DNA from: Cytobacillus oceanisediminis | Lineage (GTDB): Bacteria > Bacillota > Bacilli > Bacillales > Cytobacillaceae | Length of the DNA stretch: 64,000 nt | Direction: 5' to 3' | Assembly (NCBI RefSeq): GCF_007830235.1 | Contig: NZ_VLKI01000004.1 | Location: forward strand, 277,749 to 341,748 | Part shown: piece after piece, positions 32,270 to 41,547 of the stretch | Layout of the letters: every line of letters starts with the position of its first letter | Position numbering within the stretch: position 1 is the stretch's first letter | The notes under the pieces: model-generated | What the model was told of the DNA's origin: nothing | The model's input: the letters and a program-made list of their open reading frames with translations, nothing else | The model's database searches: none | Program-made: the position numbers and the translations under genes

Positions 32270-32596
32270 ATGCAGGAGAAAAGATATAGCACAATGACGA
32301 CATATGAATTGCAGCAGGAAATCGCCAGCCTGAATGAAAAAGCCAGGAAAGCAGAACAGATGGGTATGGTGAATGAGTTTGCGGTACTGGAGCGAAAAGT
32401 GATAATGGCTAAGTCCTACCTGCTCAATCCGGATGATTTTAAGCCAGGGGAATTATATCAAATTGAAGGGGATCCAGGAGTGTATTTTAAAATTGAATAT
32501 ATGAATGGAGTATTTGCTTGGGGATATCGGTTAAATGGAAAGGGAGAAGAGGCTTTGCCGATTTCTATGCTTAAAAAAATGGAAAAAAGAGGATGA
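32270..32596 (+). CDS. yfhH: YfhH-family protein, DUF1811 (108 aa)
   Basis: Small cytoplasmic protein: an N-terminal helical half with TMTTYELQQEIASLNEKARK and EQMGMVNEFAVLERK, then a beta-rich C-terminal half (GELYQIEGDPGVYFKIEYMN). Matches YfhH in length and position after recX. Function unknown; YfhH is sometimes listed as a RecX-linked protein by neighbourhood only. The ATG at 32270 follows AGAGGGATCG; an upstream in-frame TTG has no binding site. Confidence 0.85.
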   Translation: MQEKRYSTMTTYELQQEIASLNEKARKAEQMGMVNEFAVLERKVIMAKSYLLNPDDFKPGELYQIEGDPGVYFKIEYMNGVFAWGYRLNGKGEEALPISMLKKMEKRG

Positions 32597-32610
32597 TTTG
32601 AACATCCTCT
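32588..32610 (+). terminator. yfhH terminator
   Basis: AGAGGATG and CATCCTCT stem overlapping the yfhH stop codon, followed by TTTC. Confidence 0.6.
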
Positions 32611-32620
32611 TTCAACCAGT

Positions 32621-32779
32621 TTATGATCTCTTTCTAGTTTGTCTTTCTAAAATGATGAGGTCTTGAGTTTGCTGGGTTTCTCCATTCACCTGTGAATGGG
32701 CCTTTTTAGGCCGGAAGTTTGGAGAAGTAAATGGACTGGAGTACGGATTGTCGCCAAAAAACTTTTTGCTGTTTCCCAT
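32621..32779 (-). CDS. YpzG-like small protein (52 aa)
   Basis: A 52-codon gene: MGNSKKFFGDNPYSSPFTSP, then RPKKAHSQVNGETQQTQDLI and ILERQTRKRS. The KHAHxQVNGET...QTRKRS pattern is that of the YpzG family of small Bacillus proteins. ATG after GAGGAGGC at good spacing. It lies between yfhH and sspK and shares orientation with sspK, so a spore-related role is possible by inference. Function unknown. Confidence 0.7.
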   Translation of the reverse strand: MGNSKKFFGDNPYSSPFTSPNFRPKKAHSQVNGETQQTQDLIILERQTRKRS

Positions 32780-32798
32780 AACCAAGCCTCCTCAAATT

Positions 32799-32969
32799 TT
32801 AAAAATCAGGTGTATCGTTCTCTCGGTTTGATGAAGCTCTCATCCGTTCTTGAGGGTGTGTATTGATGGTGCCATCAGCCCGGCGTGAAGCGTACTCCGC
32901 TTTAGCCCGTGGCTCGCCCTCTAATTTATTGTTGTTTTGATTTGGGAAATTTCTTGCTTTATTGCGCAT
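32799..32969 (-). CDS. sspK: Small acid-soluble spore protein SspK (56 aa)
   Basis: Minor SASP of the SspK family: [17 protein letters not shown] and [15 protein letters not shown] are diagnostic. The ATG at 32969 follows TAGGAGGC; an upstream in-frame ATG would add 17 unrelated residues without a binding site. SspK is made in the forespore; a sigma-G promoter is expected but I did not resolve one. It precedes the YpzG-like gene by 19 bp. Confidence 0.9.
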   Translation of the reverse strand: MRNKARNFPNQNNNKLEGEPRAKAEYASRRADGTINTHPQERMRASSNRENDTPDF

Positions 32970-33097
32970 AAGCAGCCTCCTAAAACGGAATAGAGAGTGA
33001 ACAGCATTAATGCCATTCACGTAGTACTATTATTTGTTTTTGTAAGCTAGGCTATGATGATTAAAGCCCTTTAATAAATGGTAATGAGGTGATTTTT

Positions 33098-33367
33098 ATG
33101 AATGAATACCAGCAAAAGCTTTATGAACTTTTAGTGAAAAAAAATGATAAGCTGTCAGCCGGCCAGGCCCAAACATGGATTGAACTTCTTTGGGAGGACT
33201 TTGAAGCAACATATGCCAAAGCCGGCAGAGAATATAAAGGCAGCGAAATGACGGAGCGTATTGTAAGGCAATGGGTAGAAAATTACGGCAGCAGACTCCA
33301 TGAATTTGTGGCTAATAATCCTAAATACAAACATTTGCTTGAACAGGACAAAAATAAACTTAATTAA
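33098..33367 (+). CDS. yfhJ: YfhJ-family WVELL-domain protein (89 aa)
   Basis: Small cytoplasmic protein with the WVELL-type motif seen as QAQTWIELLWEDFEATYAKA and a C-terminal TERIVRQWVENYGSRLHEF. Family and position agree with B. subtilis YfhJ. Function unknown. The ATG at 33098 follows GAGGTGATT; the GTG inside that binding site is rejected. Confidence 0.85.
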   Translation: MNEYQQKLYELLVKKNDKLSAGQAQTWIELLWEDFEATYAKAGREYKGSEMTERIVRQWVENYGSRLHEFVANNPKYKHLLEQDKNKLN

Positions 33368-33400
33368 AAACAGGCTGCCTCAGGAAAGGCAGCCTGTTTT
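33367..33400. terminator. Bidirectional terminator
   Basis: AAACAGGCTGCC and GGCAGCCTGTTT perfect stem between yfhJ (+) and yfhP (-), T runs on both sides. Confidence 0.9.
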
Positions 33401-33405
33401 TAAAT

Positions 33406-34386
33406 TTACCCGGGAATAATATCCAGTTTTTTACGGAGTTTTTCTTCACTGAAAATCCAGCCCGTGTAGGAAGACTGAATGGTTAATTCCCGGTCAAGCT
33501 GGACAACAGCCACGAACGGGTAATGGCCATTGCTTCGATAACGCAGATCAATGAAACGCACTTCATAATAATCATCATATTCATCCACTTCCCAGCGGTA
33601 AACAGGAGAGAAGGATAGGAATGCAGATAGGTTCTTATCTTTCTTTGCTGCTTCAAGCACCGGGGTTTCAGGAACGGGAACGCGATTGAATTGATCGAGA
33701 ATCCGGACGTGATTTTTAACAGCGCGTCCTACGAAAAACTGATGCTTGCTCATTACCGCAACCCGCCAGTGGTTAAATCTCATGGTTGGGGCAATGATGA
33801 TTTCGGTTGCATCTGGAATGATGGCCTTTACAGCTTTTAGGACGCTCCTTTGGGTTGCAAAACGCAGCAGATAGTACACCACTATAATTCCGTATATGAC
33901 TAAAAATGTATATCCGGGATGGGCACCAAATGCCCAAATAAATAATCCGGCAACATGAATCCCGAAAATAAATGGGTCAAACGTGTTAATGACTCCCAAT
34001 GCGACCCATTTCGACGAAAAAGGCCTCAGTGCCTGTGTTCCATATGCATTAAAAATGTCGACAAATACATGCAGGAAAACGGCCAAAAATGTCCAAATCC
34101 AAAGATGAAGCAAGTTAGCATCCGGAAAAAACGGATAAATAACCGCTAATATCACCAGCGGCCATAGCAGAACAGCTGGGATGGAATGGGTAATTCCCCT
34201 ATGGTTGCGTATATAAACGGCGTTATTTCTAAGCTTTAAAACTGTATCAATATCTGGTATTTGTGAACCTACGATTGCTCCAATCATGACGCTGGTTGCA
34301 GTTGCCGAACTTTGTGCAACAACCGGATCAAGAGTGGCAATGCCGCCAATCGCCAGCCCCATTACTACATGTGTGCCGGTATCCAA
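33406..34386 (-). CDS. yfhP: Membrane-bound metal-dependent hydrolase YfhP, YdjM family (326 aa)
   Basis: LexA-regulated/YdjM-type membrane protein: N-terminal TGTHVVMGLAIGG and SQIPDIDTVLKLRNN with RNHRGITHSIPAVLLWPL supply the conserved His/Asp residues, followed by several helices and a soluble C-terminal half with a HWRVAVMSKHQF region. Same position as B. subtilis yfhP next to mutY, where the product has been described as a negative regulator around yfhQ(mutY)/fabL. ATG after GGAGGTACTTT. Convergent with yfhJ. Confidence 0.87.
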   Translation of the reverse strand: MDTGTHVVMGLAIGGIATLDPVVAQSSATATSVMIGAIVGSQIPDIDTVLKLRNNAVYIRNHRGITHSIPAVLLWPLVILAVIYPFFPDANLLHLWIWTFLAVFLHVFVDIFNAYGTQALRPFSSKWVALGVINTFDPFIFGIHVAGLFIWAFGAHPGYTFLVIYGIIVVYYLLRFATQRSVLKAVKAIIPDATEIIIAPTMRFNHWRVAVMSKHQFFVGRAVKNHVRILDQFNRVPVPETPVLEAAKKDKNLSAFLSFSPVYRWEVDEYDDYYEVRFIDLRYRSNGHYPFVAVVQLDRELTIQSSYTGWIFSEEKLRKKLDIIPG

Positions 34387-34450
34387 GAGGAAAGTACCTC
34401 CTTCCTTGGGAACATGATTTAAGTAGGAATGTGTGAATTTTAAAATTCAA

Positions 34451-34660
34451 TAATTGTCTAGTTACGGCGCCTAGCCCTTGGAGATCTTAAGCAGTCGTTC
34501 CCCTTCGGAGGGCAGGCCCTTCGAGGTTTACGTCTTAAGTTTGAGGCCCGCATGAATAAGGAACGCTGCGTCAGCATTTTCATCGCACGACCGAAAGCGT
34601 TAGCTTTTGGGAGGACGTGGCGGTCTTCGTTCCGTTTGACCAAGGCGCCTCCGCTTTTCT
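34451..34660. repeat. GTCTAG-headed intergenic element
   Basis: About 210 bp filling the gap between divergent yfhP and the next gene. Left end TAATTGTCTAGTTACGGCGCC, right end AAGGCGCCTCCGCTTTTCT. An internal hairpin GACCGAAAGC...GCTTTTGGGAGG recurs in inverted orientation inside the element at 58376. No coding potential. Confidence 0.75.
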
Positions 34661-34726
34661 AAAGTGTATCAACAAATTTCTTGTATTAACAGCTAATTAT
34701 GGGTACCTTTAAAGGAGTTGCTTAAA

Positions 34727-35038
34727 ATGAAACAAAATGTTCAAATGATTGTGCAATATGAAGTGAAAAACACATTATTTTCCCAGTATCAGGAAGTGAT
34801 GTCTAATGTGATTAATAGGCTGCCTTATTATGATGCGGCAGAAATTAATATCTCTCACTATAATGCGGATTCATACAAGATTATTGAATCCTTTATACTT
34901 CCAACTGAGTCCCATTATTTTGCTTTGAAAAAACTTCGCAAATCCAAAAAGCACAATGTATTTGGCAGGTTGGATCCATTTATTTCTGGCGGATTGGCCA
35001 AAATGGATTGCTGGGCTTTAAAAAAGCAACTGTACTAA
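34727..35038 (+). CDS. Hypothetical protein (103 aa)
   Basis: I do not recognise this family. The protein is soluble, with an alternating strand/helix pattern (VQMIVQYEVKN, FSQYQEVMSNVINRL, AEINISHYNADSYKIIESFI) suggesting a small ferredoxin-like alpha/beta fold, and a basic stretch KKLRKSKKH. The ATG at 34727 follows AAAGGAGTTGC; a TTG 9 bp upstream is inside that spacing. It precedes mutY by 45 bp on the same strand and may be cotranscribed. Confidence 0.7.
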   Translation: MKQNVQMIVQYEVKNTLFSQYQEVMSNVINRLPYYDAAEINISHYNADSYKIIESFILPTESHYFALKKLRKSKKHNVFGRLDPFISGGLAKMDCWALKKQLY

Positions 35039-35083
35039 TATATTCCCATATTTCCGATTGTTTAACATCAGGAGGAGCAAAAA

Positions 35084-36184
35084 TTGAAAGAAATAAGCAA
35101 AAACAATATTGATTCAATTGATATAAAAGGTTTTCAGGATGATCTGTTATGCTGGTTTCAAGCAGAACAAAGGGATCTCCCATGGAGAAAGGACCAGGAT
35201 CCCTATAAGGTTTGGGTTTCGGAAATCATGCTGCAGCAAACCAGAGTGGATACCGTCATTCCTTATTTTCATCGTTTTATTGAGCAGTTTCCTACGATAA
35301 AAGATCTATCTGAAGCAAAAGAAGAAAAGGTGTTAAAGGCCTGGGAAGGTTTGGGCTATTATTCAAGGGCAAGAAACCTGCAGGCGGCTGTCCGGGAAGT
35401 CCACGAAAAATATGGCGGAAAAGTTCCGGATACACCCAAAGAAATCTCCTCATTAAAAGGAGTGGGACCATATACAGCTGGAGCAATTTTAAGCATCGCT
35501 TACGGCATTCCCGAACCGGCCGTTGATGGCAATGTTATGCGTGTTCTTTCCCGTATTCTTTCCATCTGGGACGATATTGCAAAGCCTTCGACAAGAAAGG
35601 TTTTTGAAGCTGCGGTCCGAAAACTGATTTCACACGAAAATCCATCCCATTTCAATCAGGCGCTGATGGAGCTCGGGGCTTTAATCTGTACACCGACGTC
35701 ACCTTCCTGCTTATTATGTCCTGTCCGGGAGCATTGTACCGCTTTTCATGAAGGGACACAGCTAGAGCTTCCTATAAAAACGAAAACAAAAAAGCAGCGT
35801 AATGTGCAATTGGCGGCGGCGGTTCTCGCAGACAATCAAGGAAGAATCCTCATTCATAAACGTCCGGAAAAAGGCCTCCTCGCAAATCTGTGGGAGTTTC
35901 CGATGGTAGAGATTAATCTTGCTTATGTAAGTGAAAAAGAGCAAATGAAGGATGCATTCCACACGGAATATGGTGCAAAAATCGAAATTGATGAAATGAC
36001 AGGCCAAATCGAGCATGTTTTTTCCCATTTAACGTGGAATATCAATGTTTACAAAGGGAAAATTATTTCGGTTGTAAAGGAAGAAGCCGATTTAAAATTG
36101 GTTACCCTTGAAGAAATCAAAGAATTCCCTTTTCCGGTTTCCCACCAGAAGATGTTCAAGCAATTTTTGGACAGTAAAGTATAG
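35084..36184 (+). CDS. mutY: A/G-specific adenine DNA glycosylase MutY (366 aa)
   Basis: Base-excision-repair glycosylase removing adenine opposite 8-oxoguanine. N-terminal HhH-GPD domain with catalytic Glu in [17 protein letters not shown], helix-hairpin-helix [14 protein letters not shown] and catalytic Asp in [10 protein letters not shown]; [4Fe-4S] cysteines [17 protein letters not shown] (C-x6-C-x2-C-x5-C); then a NUDIX-like MutT domain recognising 8-oxoG. Length normal. TTG start after AGGAGGAGC. A G-rich hairpin follows the stop. Confidence 0.93.
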   Translation: MKEISKNNIDSIDIKGFQDDLLCWFQAEQRDLPWRKDQDPYKVWVSEIMLQQTRVDTVIPYFHRFIEQFPTIKDLSEAKEEKVLKAWEGLGYYSRARNLQAAVREVHEKYGGKVPDTPKEISSLKGVGPYTAGAILSIAYGIPEPAVDGNVMRVLSRILSIWDDIAKPSTRKVFEAAVRKLISHENPSHFNQALMELGALICTPTSPSCLLCPVREHCTAFHEGTQLELPIKTKTKKQRNVQLAAAVLADNQGRILIHKRPEKGLLANLWEFPMVEINLAYVSEKEQMKDAFHTEYGAKIEIDEMTGQIEHVFSHLTWNINVYKGKIISVVKEEADLKLVTLEEIKEFPFPVSHQKMFKQFLDSKV

Positions 36185-36190
36185 AAAAAA

Positions 36191-36207
36191 AGGGGGGTAT
36201 CCCCCTC
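36191..36207. terminator. Bidirectional terminator
   Basis: AGGGGGG-TAT-CCCCCT hairpin with a seven-A run on the left (T run on the minus strand), between mutY (+) and yfhS (-). Confidence 0.7.
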
Positions 36208-36222
36208 TTTAAAGGTTATCGC

Positions 36223-36447
36223 TTAATCGTAGCTTACACGCGTTCCATGGGTATAATCGGCTTCCTGTCTTTTTAACCCGCCCCGACTCTCAATTTCTTC
36301 AATTATTTCCCTATGGATGGTTTGTCCCTCGGCATTTAAATAGGGCATAATTTGCTGAAATGAATGATGATAAAAAGCAAGTTCACTGTCCTTCCAGTCA
36401 GTTTTTGGCATCATGGAAAGCTCGGTCATATCACGGCCAACATACAT
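36223..36447 (-). CDS. yfhS: YfhS-family protein (74 aa)
   Basis: Small soluble protein MYVGRDMTELSMMPKTDWKD with FYHHSFQQIMPYLNAEGQTI and a C-terminal YTHGTRVSYD. Size and position between mutY and fabL match B. subtilis YfhS, where disruption has been linked to sporulation; I cannot verify function. ATG after GAAAGGAAG. Confidence 0.85.
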   Translation of the reverse strand: MYVGRDMTELSMMPKTDWKDSELAFYHHSFQQIMPYLNAEGQTIHREIIEEIESRGGLKRQEADYTHGTRVSYD

Positions 36448-36621
36448 TTGCTATCTTCCTTTCATCTCGATTTAATTACTGATAGTGTTTTAATCCGAAT
36501 TGCCATCTATACATGGAAAAAGCTAAAATGATAAGCGAAACAGGGAATTTATTTTTAGATTTCCGGGATAGCGATCCTTAAACTAATTTTGAAAAAGGAA
36601 TTCATAAAAGAAAGGAAATGA

Positions 36622-37374
<753 letters not shown>

Positions 37375-37461
37375 AACAGCTATTGGATATTTTTGGTTAT
37401 AAAAAAGGTAGGATAGTTTCCTCCCCACCGGGTTAAATTAATGAGCGTGGAGGTGATTATA

Positions 37462-37662
37462 ATGGCTAAACAACCAAACCAAACTCAAGCTGGAACTAAC
37501 GTTCAAGAAGTGAGACAACAAAACGCTCAATCTGCTGGCCAAGCTGGCCAAGGTCAATTCGGCACTGAATTTGCCAGTGAAACTAACGCTGCAGAAGTAA
37601 GACAGCAAAACCAGCAAGCTGAAGCTAAAAAGGGCCAAAACGCTGGCCGTCAAAGCCGCTAA
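37462..37662 (+). CDS. sspE: Gamma-type small acid-soluble spore protein SspE (66 aa)
   Basis: Gamma-SASP, an amino acid store of the spore core, degraded by GPR at germination. Gln/Ala/Asn-rich repeats VQEVRQQNAQSAGQ and AAEVRQQNQQAEA flank the GPR cleavage motif TEFASETNA. Shorter than the two-repeat B. subtilis SspE (84 aa). The ATG at 37462 follows GTGGAGGTGATT. Forespore (sigma-G) expression expected from family. Confidence 0.92.
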   Translation: MAKQPNQTQAGTNVQEVRQQNAQSAGQAGQGQFGTEFASETNAAEVRQQNQQAEAKKGQNAGRQSR

Positions 37663-37685
37663 TTAAATTTAGCTGTACTTAATTG

Positions 37686-37715
37686 AAACCGTCCTTCATT
37701 CGGAAAGGGCGGTTT
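37686..37715 (+). terminator. sspE terminator
   Basis: AAACCGTCCTT and AAGGGCGGTTT stem followed by CTTTTTTT. Confidence 0.88.
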
Positions 37716-37730
37716 CTTTTTTTGTGGAGA

Positions 37731-37888
37731 CTATGTTAAAAGCTCATTGTTTATTTTGGCACTATGTTGATTGGAGCGGAAGGCGCGAGTCAAAGGGAGA
37801 CCCCGCAGGCGCGCATGCGCCAAGGACGCTCCCGGGCCGCCCGCGGAAAGCGAGCGCTGGAGCTGATCAACAGACAAATTTACAGAGT
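37731..37888. repeat. Palindromic intergenic element, copy C
   Basis: Ends CTATGTTAAAAGCTCATTGT and CAACAGACAAATTTACAGAG; interior ATTGGAGCGGAAGGCGCGAG, CCCCGCAGGCGCGC and CGCCCGCGGAAAGCGAGCG. Shortest intact member (about 158 bp). It lies between sspE and ygaB. Confidence 0.85.
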
Positions 37889-38063
37889 TTTTGTGGAAAC
37901 AGTTTTATTTTCCACTTAAGAAGGAAACAACTTATATTGGAATTGACCAAGAAAAAAGGAATCGACAAAACTTCCATAAAGTCAACATAAGTAGTCAAAG
38001 GGTTGGAAGAAGGGGCATCGAATAATACATACTAGGAAAAATAAATGGGACGGTGAAACGATC

Positions 38064-38315
38064 ATGGAAAACTTTAACAGTCTGGTGTCAGAGCAAATGA
38101 AAACGATGGAAAAGCTTCTTTATCTGCAAAGTGAATTGGAACGCTGCCAGGAGATTGAGGAAGAACTTAAAGCTATCCAGCAGGAAACGGAACTGGAAAG
38201 TGTCCAGTACGAAATTGCAAGGATGAAATCTGAGCTGAAAGAGATTCACCGTGTTTTTGAGGAACAGACAGAAGAGGTTATCCGCTCCTACCAGGAAGTG
38301 AATGTAACCGTTTAA
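38064..38315 (+). CDS. ygaB: YgaB-family coiled-coil protein (83 aa)
   Basis: Entirely helical, Glu-rich: LQSELERCQEIEEELKAIQQ and YEIARMKSELKEIHRVFEEQ give heptad-like spacing over residues ~10-75, so a coiled coil. No enzymatic motif. Size and position match B. subtilis YgaB. ATG after GGGACGGTG. Function unknown. Confidence 0.83.
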   Translation: MENFNSLVSEQMKTMEKLLYLQSELERCQEIEEELKAIQQETELESVQYEIARMKSELKEIHRVFEEQTEEVIRSYQEVNVTV

Positions 38316-38532
38316 AATGACTTATCTCTAAATACTGTTTGATTCTAAATCAGCTTAAAAACATAAACAATTAAAGGATTTTAAAAGGTTAAAATCAGCT
38401 ATTATATCCTTTTTTGGCAGCCGTTGATACAATTCAATGGCTCTTTTGTTTTAAAATTTTCCTTTTACCGTTATAATAGTAGAAAACAGGAATCGTACTT
38501 TGTTGCCTTTTGTCTATTAATAGTATTGAGCT
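38316..38532. other. Intergenic region upstream of ntdP
   Basis: AT-rich. AAAGGAT (38377) and ATCCTTTTTT (38405-38416) could form a long-loop terminator for ygaB. TTATAAT at 38471-38477 is a likely -10 for the ntdP leader; I did not find a convincing -35. Confidence 0.4.
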
Positions 38533-38598
38533 CATGCTGCAAAGCGTAAAGCTTCAGCATGGAGGAGAGGGCGCTTAAAAAAGCGCCGAAAATTTTTT
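38533..38598 (+). promoter_or_regulatory. ntdP leader with attenuator-like hairpins
   Basis: Two consecutive hairpins: CATGCTG/CAGCATG (38533-38561), then GGCGCTT-AAAA-AAGCGCC (38570-38587) followed by GAAAA and six T. The second has terminator form but sits 42 bp before the ntdP ATG, so it may attenuate ntdP. Confidence 0.5.
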
Positions 38599-38639
38599 AC
38601 AGGTTGCAAAGCTTCCGGAATAGGAAAGTAGGGGAAAAA

Positions 38640-39170
38640 ATGGCGGTACCCATAGAAGGCGAACCAATGCAAATTCACAGCTATAAACATAATGGGCATA
38701 TCCACCGCGTCTGGGAGGAAACAACCGTATTAAAAGGGACACAAAATTTAGTGATTGGCGGTAATGACCGGACGATTGTAACAGAATCTGACGGAAGAAC
38801 ATGGGTTACAAGAGAGCCGGCCATTTGTTATTTTCATTCCCAGCACTGGTTTAATGTGATTGGAATGATTCGGGAGGACGGAGTATATTACTACTGCAAC
38901 ATTAGCTCGCCATTTATTTTTGACGGAGAAGCGTTAAAGTATATTGACTATGATCTGGATATTAAAGTATTTCCGGATATGACGTTTAATCTATTGGATG
39001 AAGATGAGTATGAACGGCACCGTCAGGAAATGAATTATCCCGATGTAATTGACAGCATCTTAAAATCCAATGTGGACAATCTCATCCATTGGATCCGCCA
39101 GAGAAAGGGCCCTTTTGCACCGGACTTTATTGATATATGGTATGAACGATACTTAACTTACAGACGCTAA
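38640..39170 (+). CDS. ntdP: Nucleoside tri-/diphosphatase NtdP, YgaC/DUF402 (176 aa)
   Basis: DUF402-fold metal-dependent phosphohydrolase acting on nucleoside tri- and diphosphates. Conserved segments [48 protein letters not shown] and [10 protein letters not shown] provide the Asp/Glu metal ligands. The ATG at 38640 follows AGGGG and gives 176 aa, the length of B. subtilis YgaC; an in-frame start 81 bp upstream would run through the leader hairpin. Confidence 0.9.
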   Translation: MAVPIEGEPMQIHSYKHNGHIHRVWEETTVLKGTQNLVIGGNDRTIVTESDGRTWVTREPAICYFHSQHWFNVIGMIREDGVYYYCNISSPFIFDGEALKYIDYDLDIKVFPDMTFNLLDEDEYERHRQEMNYPDVIDSILKSNVDNLIHWIRQRKGPFAPDFIDIWYERYLTYRR

Positions 39171-39197
39171 AAAAGTGGTATAAATGCCAAAATAACG

Positions 39198-39222
39198 CCT
39201 GTTGAACCTTCGAGTCAGCAGG
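39198..39222 (+). terminator. ntdP terminator
   Basis: CCTGTTGA and TCAGCAGG 8-bp stem (one G-U) followed by TTTTTATTTTT. Confidence 0.82.
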
Positions 39223-39335
39223 TTTTTATTTTTGGCCTTATTTTTGCATGTTTGCTGAGATTAGGGGTAATTTTAAGAAAATAACTGTCCTTTTAAGGAG
39301 AAAACAGCCTTTTAAACCAGCAAGTTCTTACTTTT

Positions 39336-39435
39336 ACCGGGAAGCATGTACCGGCAATAACCAATTTGGTCCATTTATTAACGGGAAAAAGGATATTTCA
39401 ACGAAATCACCTTTTTTATCAACGAAAATATAGAG
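39336..39435. repeat. Degenerate short-period repeat
   Basis: Units ATTAACGGGAAAAAGG, TTCAACGAAATCACC and ATCAACGAAAATA recur at 20-21 bp; two ACCGG-headed pieces precede them. Same style as 5637-5757 but more decayed. Confidence 0.4.
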
Positions 39436-39462
39436 CTGTATTAGAGAGGGGGAGCGAGCCGG

Positions 39463-41211
39463 TTGGATAGTATAAAAAGATATTTAAATTTTGTAAAGCC
39501 GTATCGCCTTCAGATTATCGGAACAATCATAATTGGCATTATCAAGTTTGCCATTCCGCTATTGATTCCGCTTCTGATCAAATATGTCATTGATGATATT
39601 ATTGGCAATGAGGCATTAAGCCAAAGTGATAAAACAAACACACTCTTAATCGTAATGGGCATTATGATCGCGGTGTTTGCCATTGCACGTCCGCCGATTG
39701 AGTATTACCGGCAATATTTTGCCCAGTGGGTGGCAAGTAAAATTTTATTTGATATCCGTGATAAGCTATATACCCATATTCAAAAGCTAAGCTTTAGGTT
39801 TTACGCAAATAACCGGACTGGGGAAGTTATCTCAAGGGTTATTAATGATGTGGAGCAGACCAAAACCTTTGTTGTAACCGGATTAATGAATCTTTGGCTT
39901 GATGTGGCGACCATTTTAATTGCTGTTGTGATCATGCTGAATATGGATGTTACTTTGACAATTGTGTCGCTGCTTTTATTTCCGTTTTATGCTTTTTCGG
40001 TTAAATACTTTTTCGGGAATCTCAGAAAGCTGACGAGAGCCCGCTCGCAGGCTCTGGCGGAAGTTCAGGGATATTTGCATGAACGGGTCCAAGGGATGGC
40101 TGTAGTGAAAAGCTTTGCCATTGAAGATTATGAACAAACCCAATTTGATACGCAAAATAAAAACTTCCTGACGAAAGCAATTGACCATACAAAATGGAAT
40201 GCAAAGGCGTTTGCTGTGGTTAATACAATTACAGATATTTCACCGCTTCTTGTCATTGGGTATTCAGGCTATCAGGTGATCCAGGGCGATATCTCACTCG
40301 GTGTGATGATGGCCTTTATTGCCTATATAGACAGATTGTACAGCCCGCTCAGAAGGCTTGTAAATTCATCGACAACTTTAACCCAATCGATTGCCTCCAT
40401 GGACCGGGTTTTCGAATTGATAGATGAGGAATACGATATAGATGACTCACCTGATGCAATTGAATGCCGGGATGTGAAGGGCCATATCCAGTTTGAAAAA
40501 GTAAGCTTCTCATACAATGAGAATGAAGCTTCTGTATTAAAAGACATATCCCTTGATGTGAAAGCAGGGGAAACGGTTGCGCTAGTAGGGATGAGCGGCG
40601 GCGGAAAGTCTTCATTGGTGGGCCTGATCCCGCGCTTTTATGATGTTACCGAAGGAAGAGTCCTGCTTGATGGCACCGATATCCGTTCCTTTAAAGTCCG
40701 CAGTCTGCGCGATAAAATCGGCATGGTGCTCCAGGATAATATTTTGTTTAGTGAATCAGTAAAAACTAATATCCTTCTGGGGAAGCCGGAAGCAACAGAT
40801 GAAGAAGTGATCGAAGCTGCCAAGGCTGCCAACGCACATGAATTTATTATGAACTTGCCTGATGGGTATGAAACAAAGGTTGGCGAACGAGGTGTCAAAC
40901 TATCGGGGGGGCAGAAACAGCGGATTGCCATTGCAAGAATCTTTTTAAAGAATCCGCCCATCCTTGTTTTGGATGAAGCAACTTCTGCTTTAGACCTTGA
41001 GAGTGAACATCTCATACAGGAAGCCTTGGAAAAATTGGCAAAGGATCGCACGACGTTTATCGTGGCACATCGTCTTTCCACGATCACTCATGCTGATCGA
41101 ATTATCCTAATAGAGCATGGAGAAATTTCGGAAGCAGGAAGCCATGAAGAATTAATGAAAAAACAAGGAAATTATTATAAGCTATTTCAAGTTCAGCAGC
41201 TTGAACATTAG
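39463..41211 (+). CDS. ygaD: ABC exporter YgaD, fused permease/ATPase (582 aa)
   Basis: Homodimeric-type half ABC exporter of the membrane: six helices (~15-300), then Walker [11 protein letters not shown], signature [14 protein letters not shown], Walker [13 protein letters not shown] and switch AHRLST, all canonical, in contrast to the heterodimeric pair at 22.9-26.5 kb. MsbA/LmrA-like; length and position match B. subtilis YgaD (~580 aa). TTG start after GAGAGGGGGAGC at slightly long spacing. The substrate is unknown (lipid or drug). Confidence 0.9.
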   Translation: MDSIKRYLNFVKPYRLQIIGTIIIGIIKFAIPLLIPLLIKYVIDDIIGNEALSQSDKTNTLLIVMGIMIAVFAIARPPIEYYRQYFAQWVASKILFDIRDKLYTHIQKLSFRFYANNRTGEVISRVINDVEQTKTFVVTGLMNLWLDVATILIAVVIMLNMDVTLTIVSLLLFPFYAFSVKYFFGNLRKLTRARSQALAEVQGYLHERVQGMAVVKSFAIEDYEQTQFDTQNKNFLTKAIDHTKWNAKAFAVVNTITDISPLLVIGYSGYQVIQGDISLGVMMAFIAYIDRLYSPLRRLVNSSTTLTQSIASMDRVFELIDEEYDIDDSPDAIECRDVKGHIQFEKVSFSYNENEASVLKDISLDVKAGETVALVGMSGGGKSSLVGLIPRFYDVTEGRVLLDGTDIRSFKVRSLRDKIGMVLQDNILFSESVKTNILLGKPEATDEEVIEAAKAANAHEFIMNLPDGYETKVGERGVKLSGGQKQRIAIARIFLKNPPILVLDEATSALDLESEHLIQEALEKLAKDRTTFIVAHRLSTITHADRIILIEHGEISEAGSHEELMKKQGNYYKLFQVQQLEH

Positions 41212-41218
41212 GACTATA

Positions 41219-41245
41219 AGCCGGCTCTAAAGAGGGTCGGCTTTC
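41219..41245 (+). terminator. ygaD terminator
   Basis: AGCCGGCTCT and AGAGGGTCGGCT stem with one bulge, followed by TTCGTGTGCTTTTTT. Confidence 0.65.
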
Positions 41246-41547
41246 GTGTGCTTTTTTATGGTAGTGCTTTAAATTGCTATAGTGTAACAATATTTAAGTG
41301 AAAAAAACAGTCATTAATATACATCCTTTTCATACATATTATTAGAAAACTATTATTTTTATAGGTAGAATGACACAAAATCTTGTCGGAAAATATATAA
41401 TGTTTACTATATTTAAATAATTTAGAAAAATGAGTAGACTTAAACTATCTTTTTTTATAGAATGAGAAAAAGATAGTGACCTAAGGTCCAAAATTGTTAA
41501 AAATGTCCTAATTCATAGAAAAGGATGATTAAGAAAGGAGTATCCGT
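41246..41547. other. Leader/promoter region of the peptide ABC operon
   Basis: AT-rich. Contains a perfect 11-bp stem ACTATCTTTTT/AAAAAGATAGT (41444-41477) directly followed by the palindrome GACCTAAGGTC (41478-41488). The hairpin lacks a following T run, so it looks regulatory rather than terminating. No binding-site consensus I can name. Confidence 0.45.

Noticed and set aside
34458..34643. Minus-strand 61-codon frame upstream of yfhP
   Set aside because: Falls wholly within the GTCTAG-headed repeat and is Arg-rich from GC-rich repeat sequence; no binding site.
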